A stretch of DNA of 64,000 nt, taken from CAG-488 sp003486665. GTDB lineage: Bacteria > Bacillota > Clostridia > Oscillospirales > Acutalibacteraceae. The stretch lies in contig CALBHS010000177.1 in the NCBI GenBank assembly GCA_937892905.1, positions 48,878-112,877 of the forward strand, written 5' to 3'. Under the pieces are notes generated by a model. It was not told where the DNA came from and made no database searches. It saw nothing but the letters and a program-made list of their open reading frames with translations. The translations under genes were made by a program, and so were the position numbers. Of the stretch, positions 50,384 to 58,298 are shown one piece after another (positions within the stretch are counted from its first letter, which is position 1; the number at the start of each line of letters is the position of its first letter).

Positions 50384-51715
50384 ATGGGGAAAAAGATCAT
50401 AGTTGCCGGAGGCGGACACGGCGGAATTGCCGCTGCTGCTATCCTTGCCGAACAGGGCTTTGACGTCACTGTTTACGAAAAAAACAAGCGCGAAGACATG
50501 GGCTATGACTGGACGGATATTTTTGACCGCAAGGGACTTCTTGCCTGCGGTATGGAGATGCCGCCGGAGGATAAATACCGTCTTAAAAACGATATGACTT
50601 TTTTCAGCCCGTCGAGAAATAAGACGCTCAAGCAGCACGTTCCTGAGGATCAGCTTGAAATTCAGATGGAGCGCAAGGATATTTATGACCATATAATCGC
50701 CCATGCCGAAAAATGCGGTGTGAAGCTTGTCTATGAAACCGAAATTCTTGCACCCGTAATGCTCGGCGGCAGAGTTGCCGGAATCAAGACAAAGGACGAA
50801 ACGGTTTATGCCGACCTTGTAATTGACTCGGCAGGCATAAGCTCTCCGATCCGCAAAAATCTTCCCGACGCTCTCGGAATACAGAAAGAGCCGGATAAAT
50901 ACGATACATTCTATGTTTACCGCGCTTTTTACAACAAAACCGCACCTGTTGAGGACGATAAGTACAGGGTATATCTTCTCTTTGACAACAAGCAGCAGAT
51001 TTGTTGGGTTGCCGATGATGAGAATTACACCGATGTGCTGATCGGCCGCTTTACGCCGCTGACCGATGAGGATGTTGAGGACACGATCGGCAAGCTCCGT
51101 GAGCTTAATGATGATCTCGGTACGGAACGCATTCGCGGCGGACAATATGTAACCATTCCCGTCCGCCAGCCGCTCGGACTTCTGGTTGCCGACGGATATG
51201 CCGCAATCGGTGACAGCGCTTTCATGACCGTTCCGATTATCGGCTCCGGAATCGCGAACAGTCTTAAGGCTGCACGGCTTCTTGCCGATGCCGTAATAGC
51301 AGACAAGGAAGAGCTGTTCAGTGCGGATGCTCTCTGGAAATATCAGCGCGATTTTTACAAAAAACTCGGCGCGGGCCTTGCTCCGATTGCGATTATTAAG
51401 CTTATGGTTGCACGTTTCTCGCCGAAGGATCTTGATTATTTCTTTGACAATGAAATTCTCAATTCCGATGATATGACGATCGGCGCAGATACAAACAGCA
51501 TCATGTGCTTTATTGAAAAGCTGATGAATTTCAATTCTCTCAAGCTCAAGGTTAAGGGTGTTATGAGCGACTTTGTTCTTTCCAAAAAGGTTCTCGGCAT
51601 GAACACGAGAATCGCCGCCGTTATGGCGATAACCAAGGCTATGCCCGTTCGATATGACCGCAAGCGTGTGCAGTCATGGGTCGAGGGTTATAATAAATGT
51701 TTTAAAATTGATTAA
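50384..51715 (+). CDS. FAD-dependent oxidoreductase (geranylgeranyl-reductase/monooxygenase-like)
   Basis: 443 aa. Dinucleotide-binding motif IIVAGGGHGGIAAAAILAEQ followed by VTVYEKN at the end of the second strand, and the second FAD motif GYAAIGDSAFMTVPIIGSGI, which is typical of the p-hydroxybenzoate hydroxylase / geranylgeranyl reductase superfamily. The C-terminal 100 residues are helical and of unknown role. Substrate unknown. Starts at ATG 50384 with AAGGAG ahead, 12 nt after the propeller gene's stop, so probably cotranscribed. Confidence 0.82.
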   Translation: MGKKIIVAGGGHGGIAAAAILAEQGFDVTVYEKNKREDMGYDWTDIFDRKGLLACGMEMPPEDKYRLKNDMTFFSPSRNKTLKQHVPEDQLEIQMERKDIYDHIIAHAEKCGVKLVYETEILAPVMLGGRVAGIKTKDETVYADLVIDSAGISSPIRKNLPDALGIQKEPDKYDTFYVYRAFYNKTAPVEDDKYRVYLLFDNKQQICWVADDENYTDVLIGRFTPLTDEDVEDTIGKLRELNDDLGTERIRGGQYVTIPVRQPLGLLVADGYAAIGDSAFMTVPIIGSGIANSLKAARLLADAVIADKEELFSADALWKYQRDFYKKLGAGLAPIAIIKLMVARFSPKDLDYFFDNEILNSDDMTIGADTNSIMCFIEKLMNFNSLKLKVKGVMSDFVLSKKVLGMNTRIAAVMAITKAMPVRYDRKRVQSWVEGYNKCFKID

Positions 51716-51727
51716 GGAGTGTAAAAA

Positions 51728-53053
51728 ATGTTTTCATTCATGAACTGTATCGGTCAGCTTCTCAGCGGACTTCTGACCGTAGTTTTCACGGCTCTTTTCA
51801 GTCTTTCTTCGCTTCTCGGCGGAATAAACCAAGAGCTTCCGAAAACGCCCGAAGATTTCACACCTATTCTCCGTTTCGTTGTTTGCAGCGACGTTCACCT
51901 CGACTGCACCAACGACCAGAACAGAGAAACCAAATTCCAGGCTGTATTTACAGACACCTACAAATACGCCGCAAAGACCAGCTACAAAAAGGTTGACGCC
52001 GTAATTGTTGCCGGTGACTTTGCAAACAGAGGACTTGACGAGGAATACATACGCTTCAACGAGCTTGTAAATAAAAATATTAAGCCTGAAACTCAGCTTC
52101 TCACCTGTCTTGGCAATCATGAATTTATAAATTACCGTGACTATGACGCAACCATTGCTTATGAGAGATACAAGGCTCTCATAAACGAGAATGTTGACAC
52201 TCACGTTGTAATCAACGGCTACCATTTCATCGGCGTTTCCTATGACGATAACGGTAAGACCTTCAAGGGCAAGACCGAATGGCTTGACGCTCAGCTTAAA
52301 GAGGCTGCAAAGGACACACCCGACAAGCCGATTTTTGTTTACCAGCATCCGCATCCGACAGCAACCGTTTACGGCAGCATCAACTGGAGTGATGTTGATA
52401 TCAGAGCGGTTCTTACAAAATATCCGCAGGTTATCGATTTCTCAGGTCATTCGCACTACACCTCAACCGATCCACGTTGTGTATGGCAGGGTTCGTTTAC
52501 AGCCATCGGAACAGGTTCGACCTGTGCACTTATGAGCAACCTTAACTATTTCGGTCATGACGAAGATGCACCGGGTGACAGCGGCGCTTGCTGGATCGTA
52601 GAGGTTGATGCAGACGGCAATACCAGACTTCAGCTTTGGGATCTTGCAAATCATCAGTTCTTTGAGAAAAACGAGTATTACTTTGTTAACAGCACCAAGC
52701 CGACTACACATAAGTACACATGGGGCAACCTGAAGTCGCTCGACACCGCTCCGCAGTTCCCTGAGGGAGCCGCTATCACAGCAAAAAGAAATAACGATGG
52801 CAACGTTGTACTGAGCTTCCCTGATGCAACAGCTTATTGGGGTGCAGAAAATTACAAGATTTCCGTTACAAAGGGCGTTTTCAAGGACGTTTGGTCAGAA
52901 ACAGTAGTTTCAAACTACGTCCGCACTGTTTCGGACGGAATGAATGTTGATATCGGCGATCTTGAAGCAGGCACATATACCGTTCGCATTAAGCCATACA
53001 GTCCGTATGCAAAGGGCGGAAAAACCCTTAAGGCAACAATAACTGTTGAGTAA
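51728..53053 (+). CDS. Exported metallophosphoesterase with C-terminal Ig/FN3-like domain
   Basis: 441 aa. Residues 8-32 form a hydrophobic export signal or anchor. The calcineurin-like core has all metal-site motifs: VVCSDVHLD, VAGDFANR, LGNHEF, VYQHPHP and FSGHSHY. The last 90 residues (from about 350) form a beta-sandwich resembling FN3 (YKISVTKGVFKDVW, YTVRIKPYSPYAKGGKTLKA). Probably hydrolyses phosphoesters or nucleotides outside the cell. Starts 12 nt after the oxidoreductase with AAGGAG; last gene of the unit, followed by a terminator. Confidence 0.85.
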   Translation: MFSFMNCIGQLLSGLLTVVFTALFSLSSLLGGINQELPKTPEDFTPILRFVVCSDVHLDCTNDQNRETKFQAVFTDTYKYAAKTSYKKVDAVIVAGDFANRGLDEEYIRFNELVNKNIKPETQLLTCLGNHEFINYRDYDATIAYERYKALINENVDTHVVINGYHFIGVSYDDNGKTFKGKTEWLDAQLKEAAKDTPDKPIFVYQHPHPTATVYGSINWSDVDIRAVLTKYPQVIDFSGHSHYTSTDPRCVWQGSFTAIGTGSTCALMSNLNYFGHDEDAPGDSGACWIVEVDADGNTRLQLWDLANHQFFEKNEYYFVNSTKPTTHKYTWGNLKSLDTAPQFPEGAAITAKRNNDGNVVLSFPDATAYWGAENYKISVTKGVFKDVWSETVVSNYVRTVSDGMNVDIGDLEAGTYTVRIKPYSPYAKGGKTLKATITVE

Positions 53054-53106
53054 AAGCAACAGCATAAAATTAAAGCCTATTCGGCACATTTATAAATGAA
53101 AAAATT

Positions 53107-53143
53107 AATCGGGCAGCGACAAATAAAAATGTCACTGCCCGAT
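53107..53143. terminator. Bidirectional terminator
   Basis: Stem AATCGGGCAG.GAC / GTC.CTGCCCGATT with one mismatch and an 11-nt loop; TTTTTATAATTTTTT follows on the plus strand and TTAATTTTTT on the minus strand. Separates the glycogen unit from the convergent channel gene. Confidence 0.85.
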
Positions 53144-53156
53144 TTTTATAATTTTT

Positions 53157-53813
53157 TCAATTTCTCGGAAGCTTTACCTTCGGAAGATCAAGCTTAAATA
53201 TTGTTGCAAAAATTCTCACGACAAAAACTATCAGCACCGCGATAACCGATGCAAGCTTCACATTAACATCGTGAACATACATCAAATGATACGCCGTTCC
53301 GCCGAGAATTGAGGCAACGGCATATATTCTTTTTTTGAGGACAAACGGAATTTCCATAAGCATAACGTCACGGATAAGACCGCCGCCGACTCCCGTTACA
53401 ACGGCAAGACAAACAACAAGAATTCCGTTGACCGTAAAGCCGGATTCGATCGCAACCTTTGCACCCATTACCGTGAACACTCCGAGTCCGAGCGCATCAA
53501 AAATATTATTGACCGCATCAACCGCCTTTTCGCTTTTCTGGTACGAGTCGCGGAAAATATATGCGACAATAAAGACTAATACGGATGTTATAACCGCAAC
53601 CATAACGTAACGGTAGTCGGAAAACATCGTCGGCGGCAGATGTCCGATAAGTATATCCCGCACGATTCCTCCTCCGAGTGCCGTCATTGCACTGAGAACG
53701 ACAACACCGAAAATATCAACCCTTTTCTTTATGGCAACCATCGCTCCGGAAATTGCAAAAGCGACTGTTCCCACCATTTCAAAAATTAAACGTACAAGCT
53801 CCTCAACCGACAT
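53157..53813 (-). CDS. TRIC-family (UPF0126) cation channel protein
   Basis: 218 aa with seven hydrophobic segments in two repeated halves: FAISGAMVAIKKRVDIFGVV with GGGIVRDILIG, and VMGAKVAIESGFTVNGILVV with GGGLIRDVMLMEIPFVL. The duplicated GGG.(I/L).RD motif is the hallmark of prokaryotic trimeric intracellular cation channels. Membrane protein, potassium-conducting in characterised homologs. One base after the upstream phosphoesterase gene's stop. Confidence 0.92.
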   Translation of the reverse strand: MSVEELVRLIFEMVGTVAFAISGAMVAIKKRVDIFGVVVLSAMTALGGGIVRDILIGHLPPTMFSDYRYVMVAVITSVLVFIVAYIFRDSYQKSEKAVDAVNNIFDALGLGVFTVMGAKVAIESGFTVNGILVVCLAVVTGVGGGLIRDVMLMEIPFVLKKRIYAVASILGGTAYHLMYVHDVNVKLASVIAVLIVFVVRIFATIFKLDLPKVKLPRN

Positions 53814-53814
53814 A

Positions 53815-54516
53815 TTAAACCTCTGTTATAAGATAATTTGTTTCTTCACCGATACACATTGCCCTCAACGTTGTGTAGGGGATACCGTTAATGATATTTT
53901 CCGCACCGTAATGATAGTGACCCTGATAAACGTGCGACACACCGTACCTTGCAATTATTTCATTTACCTCATCCGCATTTGAAACAATATGACGGCTTTC
54001 AACATTTGTATCTATATTCTGATGAGTAAACACAATTTTTCTCTTATCTGTGTCAAGCTGTTCTTTGAGCCAATCAAGCTCATTTTTAGGGATGTAGCTT
54101 TTCGTCCAGTCGATATGCTCTCGTCCGTAAGGCTCCCCGTCGGGAGTAAATGAAGCGTCCAAAAAAATCAATCTTACTTCATCGTCCTCAACCGTTGTCG
54201 GTGCAACGTGAAAGCCCGTTATTTTTGCCATGTCCTCCGCACTGACAATCTCATTGTCATGGTTACCCATGCACTGATAGGTCGGAATACCGTAAGAGTT
54301 TATCAAACGGGAAATCTCCCGCAGATGACGAAGGCTTTCCTCGGTGCCGTTGTGAAAGTGAACAAGATCACCCAGACATATGGCGATCTGTACTCCCTGT
54401 GCCTTAAAATCATCAAAAGCTCGATTAACCGCACCGTAAGCATAGCGCGGTTTCCTGTCCTGTTCGAGCAGGTCGAGGTCACAGTAATGTGTGTCTGTAA
54501 AAATACCGATTTTCAT
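53815..54516 (-). CDS. Cytosolic metallophosphoesterase
   Basis: 233 aa, calcineurin-like fold. Metal-site motifs: IGIFTDTHYCD, ICLGDLVHF, MGNHDNEI, VFTHQN and VYQGHYHYG. Without a signal peptide it is cytosolic, unlike the exported enzyme at 51728. The overall layout resembles class III cyclic-nucleotide or ADP-ribose phosphodiesterases, but the substrate is open. The ATG at 54516 has AAGGTGATT ahead; two codons of open frame upstream are not used. Coupled to the TRIC gene. Confidence 0.85.
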   Translation of the reverse strand: MKIGIFTDTHYCDLDLLEQDRKPRYAYGAVNRAFDDFKAQGVQIAICLGDLVHFHNGTEESLRHLREISRLINSYGIPTYQCMGNHDNEIVSAEDMAKITGFHVAPTTVEDDEVRLIFLDASFTPDGEPYGREHIDWTKSYIPKNELDWLKEQLDTDKRKIVFTHQNIDTNVESRHIVSNADEVNEIIARYGVSHVYQGHYHYGAENIINGIPYTTLRAMCIGEETNYLITEV

Positions 54517-54522
54517 AAACAA

Positions 54523-56964
54523 TCACCTTGAAACAGAAAATTTTAAAATTTCGAGCGCATCAATCGAATTGATCTTTCCGTCGCCGTTCCAGTCAGAAGC
54601 GGTCAGTGCATATCCTTTTTGCGTTTTAAGCCCAACCGAATGCTGAAGCACCATAAGGGCGTCCGTCGAATTAATTTTTGAATCCGAATTGATATCTCCG
54701 AGAAGACATATTGTATACGGGCCAAAGCTTTTTCCGTTTCCGGATGCCGAAATTTTTGTACCTGTTGCAACCTTTCCGCCTACAAGAGCAGTCATGCTAA
54801 GGTTAACATCCTTATACGAAACATACTTTGAAACAAACTGATTCTGTGTAAGACCGGGATCCTTTTTCAGAATAACGGTTTTGCTGTTTTCGTTAACATT
54901 CAGATTTATTCCGGTCTTAAATCCGAACTGTGGATTAACAACAGGCTGAGTTCTTGTAAATCCGTTCAGTCCGTTTGCCTTGATATATGTCGGATAATCA
55001 TAGTAGCAATAGTTCTTATCACACACTCTGTCAAGTCCGGCAATTCTTCCCGTTTCCGTGTACTGCCACATTCCGTATTCTCCGTCATATGTGCATTTTG
55101 AATTGTATTCGGCAATCCAGAAGTGGAAGTCGCTGAGTCTTGAAGCATAAAGCTCATCTCTTGCGAAGTACTTGTTGCAATAAATTCCTACAAAGTAGCC
55201 TGCTGCTCTGACTTTTTCGCAAAAGGTTCTTGCAACTGCCGTGCATTCCGACTGAGTCAGATCAACCTGATCCTCTGTTTCAAGATCATAGTAAACGGGC
55301 ATTTCAAGCTTGCAGTTATATTTTTTCAAAAGACTTATAACAAAGTCTGCTTCCGCGTCCGCTTCGCTGACCGTTGTTGCCGCTCCGAAATAATAAATTC
55401 CTACGGGAATATTATACTTTTTTGCCGCAGCGTAGTAATCGGCAAAGCTATCGTCTTCTGCCATTTTTTTGCTTGCCGTATAAGCAAAGCCGAGTCTGAG
55501 AATAATTGCGTCAAGTTCATTTGCCATCGCTGACCATGAGCTTATTGCGTCACGGTTCCAATAGGAAATATCAATTACATCCCAATTAACTTCCCTGAGA
55601 TCAATATTTCCGCCGGTATTCCCCATTACGGTAAAAGACTTGTTGAGAAGCACAATGTTTGAAGTTTCCGAATCGCTTGCAACAATTTTATAAGTATATG
55701 TTCCCGATTCAAGCTTTGAAAAAGTAAGAAGATAATCCGCATTGCTGAGATTATAGCTTTTTGTTCCGGGCGTGGCAACATACTCAAAGCCCTTTGCGCC
55801 GTTCGATTTATATGCACCGATAACGACCCTTGTAATATTGTAATTTGATGTTATTACTCCCGTTACAGAATATCCCTCGCCGACTTCAAGCGTTGTCGGG
55901 TAGTTTGCATTCGTGATTTTCAATGTGCTTGACGATGCCGTTCCGACCGTAAAGGTTTTGCTCAAAAGAACAACATTTGAATTCTGCGTATCGCTTGCCG
56001 TTATTTTATATGTATAGCTTCCTGCTCCGAGCCTTGAAAAGGTCAAATTGTAATCAACATCGTTCACATCAAAGCTCTTGGTGTTAGGATTTGCTACATA
56101 CTCAAAACCCTTTGTGCCGTTTAATTTATATGCGCCGATAACGACCTTTGTAATATTGTAATTTGATGTTATTACTCCCGTTACAGAATATCCCTCGCCG
56201 ACTTCAAGCGTTGTCGGGTAGTTTGCATTCGTGATTTTCAATGTGCTTGACGATGCCGTTCCGACCGTAAAGGTTTTGCTCAAAAGAACAACATTTGAAT
56301 TCTGCGTATCGCTTGCCGTTATTTTATATGTATAGCTTCCTGCTCCGAGCCTTGAAAAGGTCAAATTGTAATCAACATCGTTCACATCAAAGCTCTTGGT
56401 GTTAGGATTTGCTACATACTCAAAACCCTTTGTGCCGTTTAATTTATATGCGCCGATAACGACCTTTGTAATATTGTAATTTGATGTTATTACTCCCGTT
56501 ACAGAATATCCCTCGCCGACTTTGAGCGTTGTCGGGTAGTTTGCGTTCGTAATTTTCAATGTGCTTGCTGCCTGACCCGTGCTTGTAACCGTGAAGCTCC
56601 TGTTGAGAAGAACAACATCTGAGCTGTTGTCATCGGAAGCCACGATTTTATATGTATAACTGCCGTTTTTCAGCTTTGAAAAAGACAGAAGATAGTCCAC
56701 ATCGTTTATGTCATAGCTCTTTTCGCCCGGCATACCGGTATAATCAAATTCAGCTGCACCGCTTGAATTGTAAACTCCGATAACAACCTTGCGTATATAA
56801 TAATTCGAGGTTATAACACCCCTTGCAACAAAAGGATCGCCTTGCTTTAATGTTGTGGGATATGTTGCGCCTGTCAGCTTCATCGTTGTTGCCGCAGAAG
56901 CAGGTAAACAAAACCCGAATACCACTGCAACAATTAAAAGAACCGACAAAATTTTCTTTTTCAT
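54523..56964 (-). CDS. Secreted GH25 lysozyme with four Ig-like repeats and a C-terminal dockerin
   Basis: 813 aa. Signal peptide 1-24 (ending ASAA). Four repeats of about 101-106 residues (28-128, 136-236, 241-342, 347-447) with the pattern NANYPTTL.VGEGYSVTGVI and SYTYKI.ASD. GH25 domain 463-665 with the active-site VIDISYWN (D464) and PVYYDLETE (D560, E562), then a linker domain and a type I dockerin (756-812): DINSDSKINSTDALMVLQ and DWNGDGKINSIDALEILKF, both calcium loops complete. Cleaves peptidoglycan; the dockerin should plug into a cohesin scaffold. Confidence 0.93.
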   Translation of the reverse strand: MKKKILSVLLIVAVVFGFCLPASAATTMKLTGATYPTTLKQGDPFVARGVITSNYYIRKVVIGVYNSSGAAEFDYTGMPGEKSYDINDVDYLLSFSKLKNGSYTYKIVASDDNSSDVVLLNRSFTVTSTGQAASTLKITNANYPTTLKVGEGYSVTGVITSNYNITKVVIGAYKLNGTKGFEYVANPNTKSFDVNDVDYNLTFSRLGAGSYTYKITASDTQNSNVVLLSKTFTVGTASSSTLKITNANYPTTLEVGEGYSVTGVITSNYNITKVVIGAYKLNGTKGFEYVANPNTKSFDVNDVDYNLTFSRLGAGSYTYKITASDTQNSNVVLLSKTFTVGTASSSTLKITNANYPTTLEVGEGYSVTGVITSNYNITRVVIGAYKSNGAKGFEYVATPGTKSYNLSNADYLLTFSKLESGTYTYKIVASDSETSNIVLLNKSFTVMGNTGGNIDLREVNWDVIDISYWNRDAISSWSAMANELDAIILRLGFAYTASKKMAEDDSFADYYAAAKKYNIPVGIYYFGAATTVSEADAEADFVISLLKKYNCKLEMPVYYDLETEDQVDLTQSECTAVARTFCEKVRAAGYFVGIYCNKYFARDELYASRLSDFHFWIAEYNSKCTYDGEYGMWQYTETGRIAGLDRVCDKNYCYYDYPTYIKANGLNGFTRTQPVVNPQFGFKTGINLNVNENSKTVILKKDPGLTQNQFVSKYVSYKDVNLSMTALVGGKVATGTKISASGNGKSFGPYTICLLGDINSDSKINSTDALMVLQHSVGLKTQKGYALTASDWNGDGKINSIDALEILKFSVSR
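55927..56562 (-). repeat. Two near-identical tandem 318-bp units inside the GH25 gene
   Basis: Units of 318 bp (106 codons), about 55921-56238 and 56239-56556, are identical by eye for close to 300 bp, including synonymous positions; differences begin only near 56520. The outer two repeats are clearly diverged, so the middle pair comes from a recent duplication or gene conversion. Confidence 0.85.
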
Positions 56965-56994
56965 TGTAAAGCTCTCCTTTTCACATTTTGACTT

Positions 56995-57000
56995 ATTATA
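56995..57000 (-). promoter_or_regulatory. Extended -10 promoter element of the GH25 gene
   Basis: TATAAT preceded by TGT on the minus strand, about 30 nt ahead of the ATG. No good -35 lies at 17 nt (ATACAT), so recognition may rest on the extended -10 or need an activator. Confidence 0.5.
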
Positions 57001-57082
57001 ACATATTGCGGCAGGAATGTATATGCTATTTTATGTAAAAAACAATTTTTGACAAAACAGATAAAAACTTTGCAAAAATATA

Positions 57083-57106
57083 ATGGGCTGTCAAATTGCA
57101 GCCCAT
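57083..57106 (-). terminator. Terminator overlapping the stop of the membrane-protein gene
   Basis: Perfect 8-bp stem ATGGGCTG / CAGCCCAT with an 8-nt loop; TATATTTTTGC follows on the minus strand. Its outer base is within the TGA stop. Confidence 0.7.
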
Positions 57107-57759
57107 CATTTGTACCGTTTATCTGTCCAAAAAATGTTTACAAGCATTGCCGTAAAGTATCCGATAAATCCAATGTCAATAGCCAGAAGTGCAAAGGTCC
57201 ACGGATAGGTAAATTTTCTTCCGCCGAACGTCACGGGGTTGCCGTGAATATTTGCCAGAAGTGCATTAATAATCAAAATCGAAAGAATCAGAATTCCTAT
57301 TCCTATCGGGAAGAAAGCTTCCGCAAGCTGTTTTTTCAGAAAAGCTTTTCTGACTTTTCTATCGGCAAAGCATTGGCTTGATTCTGTAATGCTGCCCCCC
57401 GTTGTTTCAAGCTCATATCCCGAAAAAAGCGCGTCCACGCCCGTCTTTTCTATAAGCAACGGCTTCTTTTTTACTGTCCAAACCGATTTTGACGAGATAA
57501 CATTTATGCCGAAGCATCCTTTTAACCTTACATACTGACTTTTCTCGCCGCGCGAAAGCTTTTGCACATGATTTTCCTTTTCTCCGTGTTGCTCTTCTGC
57601 CGATTCGTTTCTTTCTACACAGTAAACGGTAAAGCTGTGGGAGCCTTTTTCAAATCCCGAAACGGTTATGTTCTCATCCTCCGGAATAAAATGCTCTTCG
57701 CCGTCAAGCTCTATTCTCAGCGCATCGCCGGAAGCGTTGTCTATTCTGATGTTAGCCAT
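57106..57759 (-). CDS. Uncharacterised membrane protein with beta-rich cytosolic domain
   Basis: 217 aa, not recognised. The N-terminal 120 residues are strand-rich (ANIRIDNASGDALRIELDGE, SHSFTVYCVERNES) like a small Ig/PEGA-type fold; two hydrophobic helices follow near 150-172 and 190-212. The ATG at 57759 with GGAGG 5 nt ahead is taken; the longer open frame overlaps the intergenic region. It follows the aconitase X small-subunit gene by 72 nt and may be cotranscribed with it. Confidence 0.65.
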   Translation of the reverse strand: MANIRIDNASGDALRIELDGEEHFIPEDENITVSGFEKGSHSFTVYCVERNESAEEQHGEKENHVQKLSRGEKSQYVRLKGCFGINVISSKSVWTVKKKPLLIEKTGVDALFSGYELETTGGSITESSQCFADRKVRKAFLKKQLAEAFFPIGIGILILSILIINALLANIHGNPVTFGGRKFTYPWTFALLAIDIGFIGYFTAMLVNIFWTDKRYK

Positions 57760-57831
57760 ACAGTCCTCCGAAAAAACAAAAGCTGCGGCAGGGAAGCGAA
57801 TTAACCCTGCCGACAGCTTAGCAGTCAAATA

Positions 57832-58296
57832 TTATTCAACAATAACTGTTCCGTCCTCTTTAACCGTGATCTTGTCGCCGTCCTTTACAGCGTTAAGGAA
57901 CTCATCGCCGAGAGAGTCAACGGCAACGATAGTGTTATCCGTCCAAACGTCGGAAAGGATAACGCCCGCGGCTGCAAGAGAGTCGATCGGCAGCGAGAAA
58001 AGCATTGCCGCCGGAGCCATGTTAAGAGCGCATACGGTGTAAAGAACCATACCGCCGGTTGTTGAACCGATCGTCTGAGGCAGGCAAAGAACCTTACCCG
58101 TGAGGTTCTTGCCGAATACATCGGGGTTGTTCTGGTCGGAACCGATAACCTCGTCCTTGCCGATGATCGGAATATCGTGCATGAGGGCTGTTTTCTGGAA
58201 TGTTGCAAGTGTGTTTACACCGTTATGAGAAACAACAGCCTCGCCCTTATTGATTGTGCCTGCTACAACAGGACGTCCTTTGAATGTCTTACTCAT
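57832..58296 (-). CDS. Aconitase X swivel-domain subunit (DUF126)
   Basis: 154 aa. The small subunit of the two-chain aconitase X type. Motifs FKGRPVVAGTINKGEAVVSH and LCLPQTIGSTTGGMVLY are the conserved substrate-serine loops of DUF126. Partner of the upstream catalytic subunit; the genes overlap slightly at 58296-58301. Characterised two-subunit homologs dehydrate mevalonate-5-phosphate (archaea) or cis-3-hydroxy-L-proline (bacteria). Confidence 0.88.
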   Translation of the reverse strand: MSKTFKGRPVVAGTINKGEAVVSHNGVNTLATFQKTALMHDIPIIGKDEVIGSDQNNPDVFGKNLTGKVLCLPQTIGSTTGGMVLYTVCALNMAPAAMLFSLPIDSLAAAGVILSDVWTDNTIVAVDSLGDEFLNAVKDGDKITVKEDGTVIVE

Positions 58297-58298
58297 AA

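Noticed and set aside
50084..51145. 353-codon antisense ORF over the propeller and flavoprotein genes
   Set aside because: Shadow frame opposite two well-supported genes, with no ribosome site and no recognisable motif.
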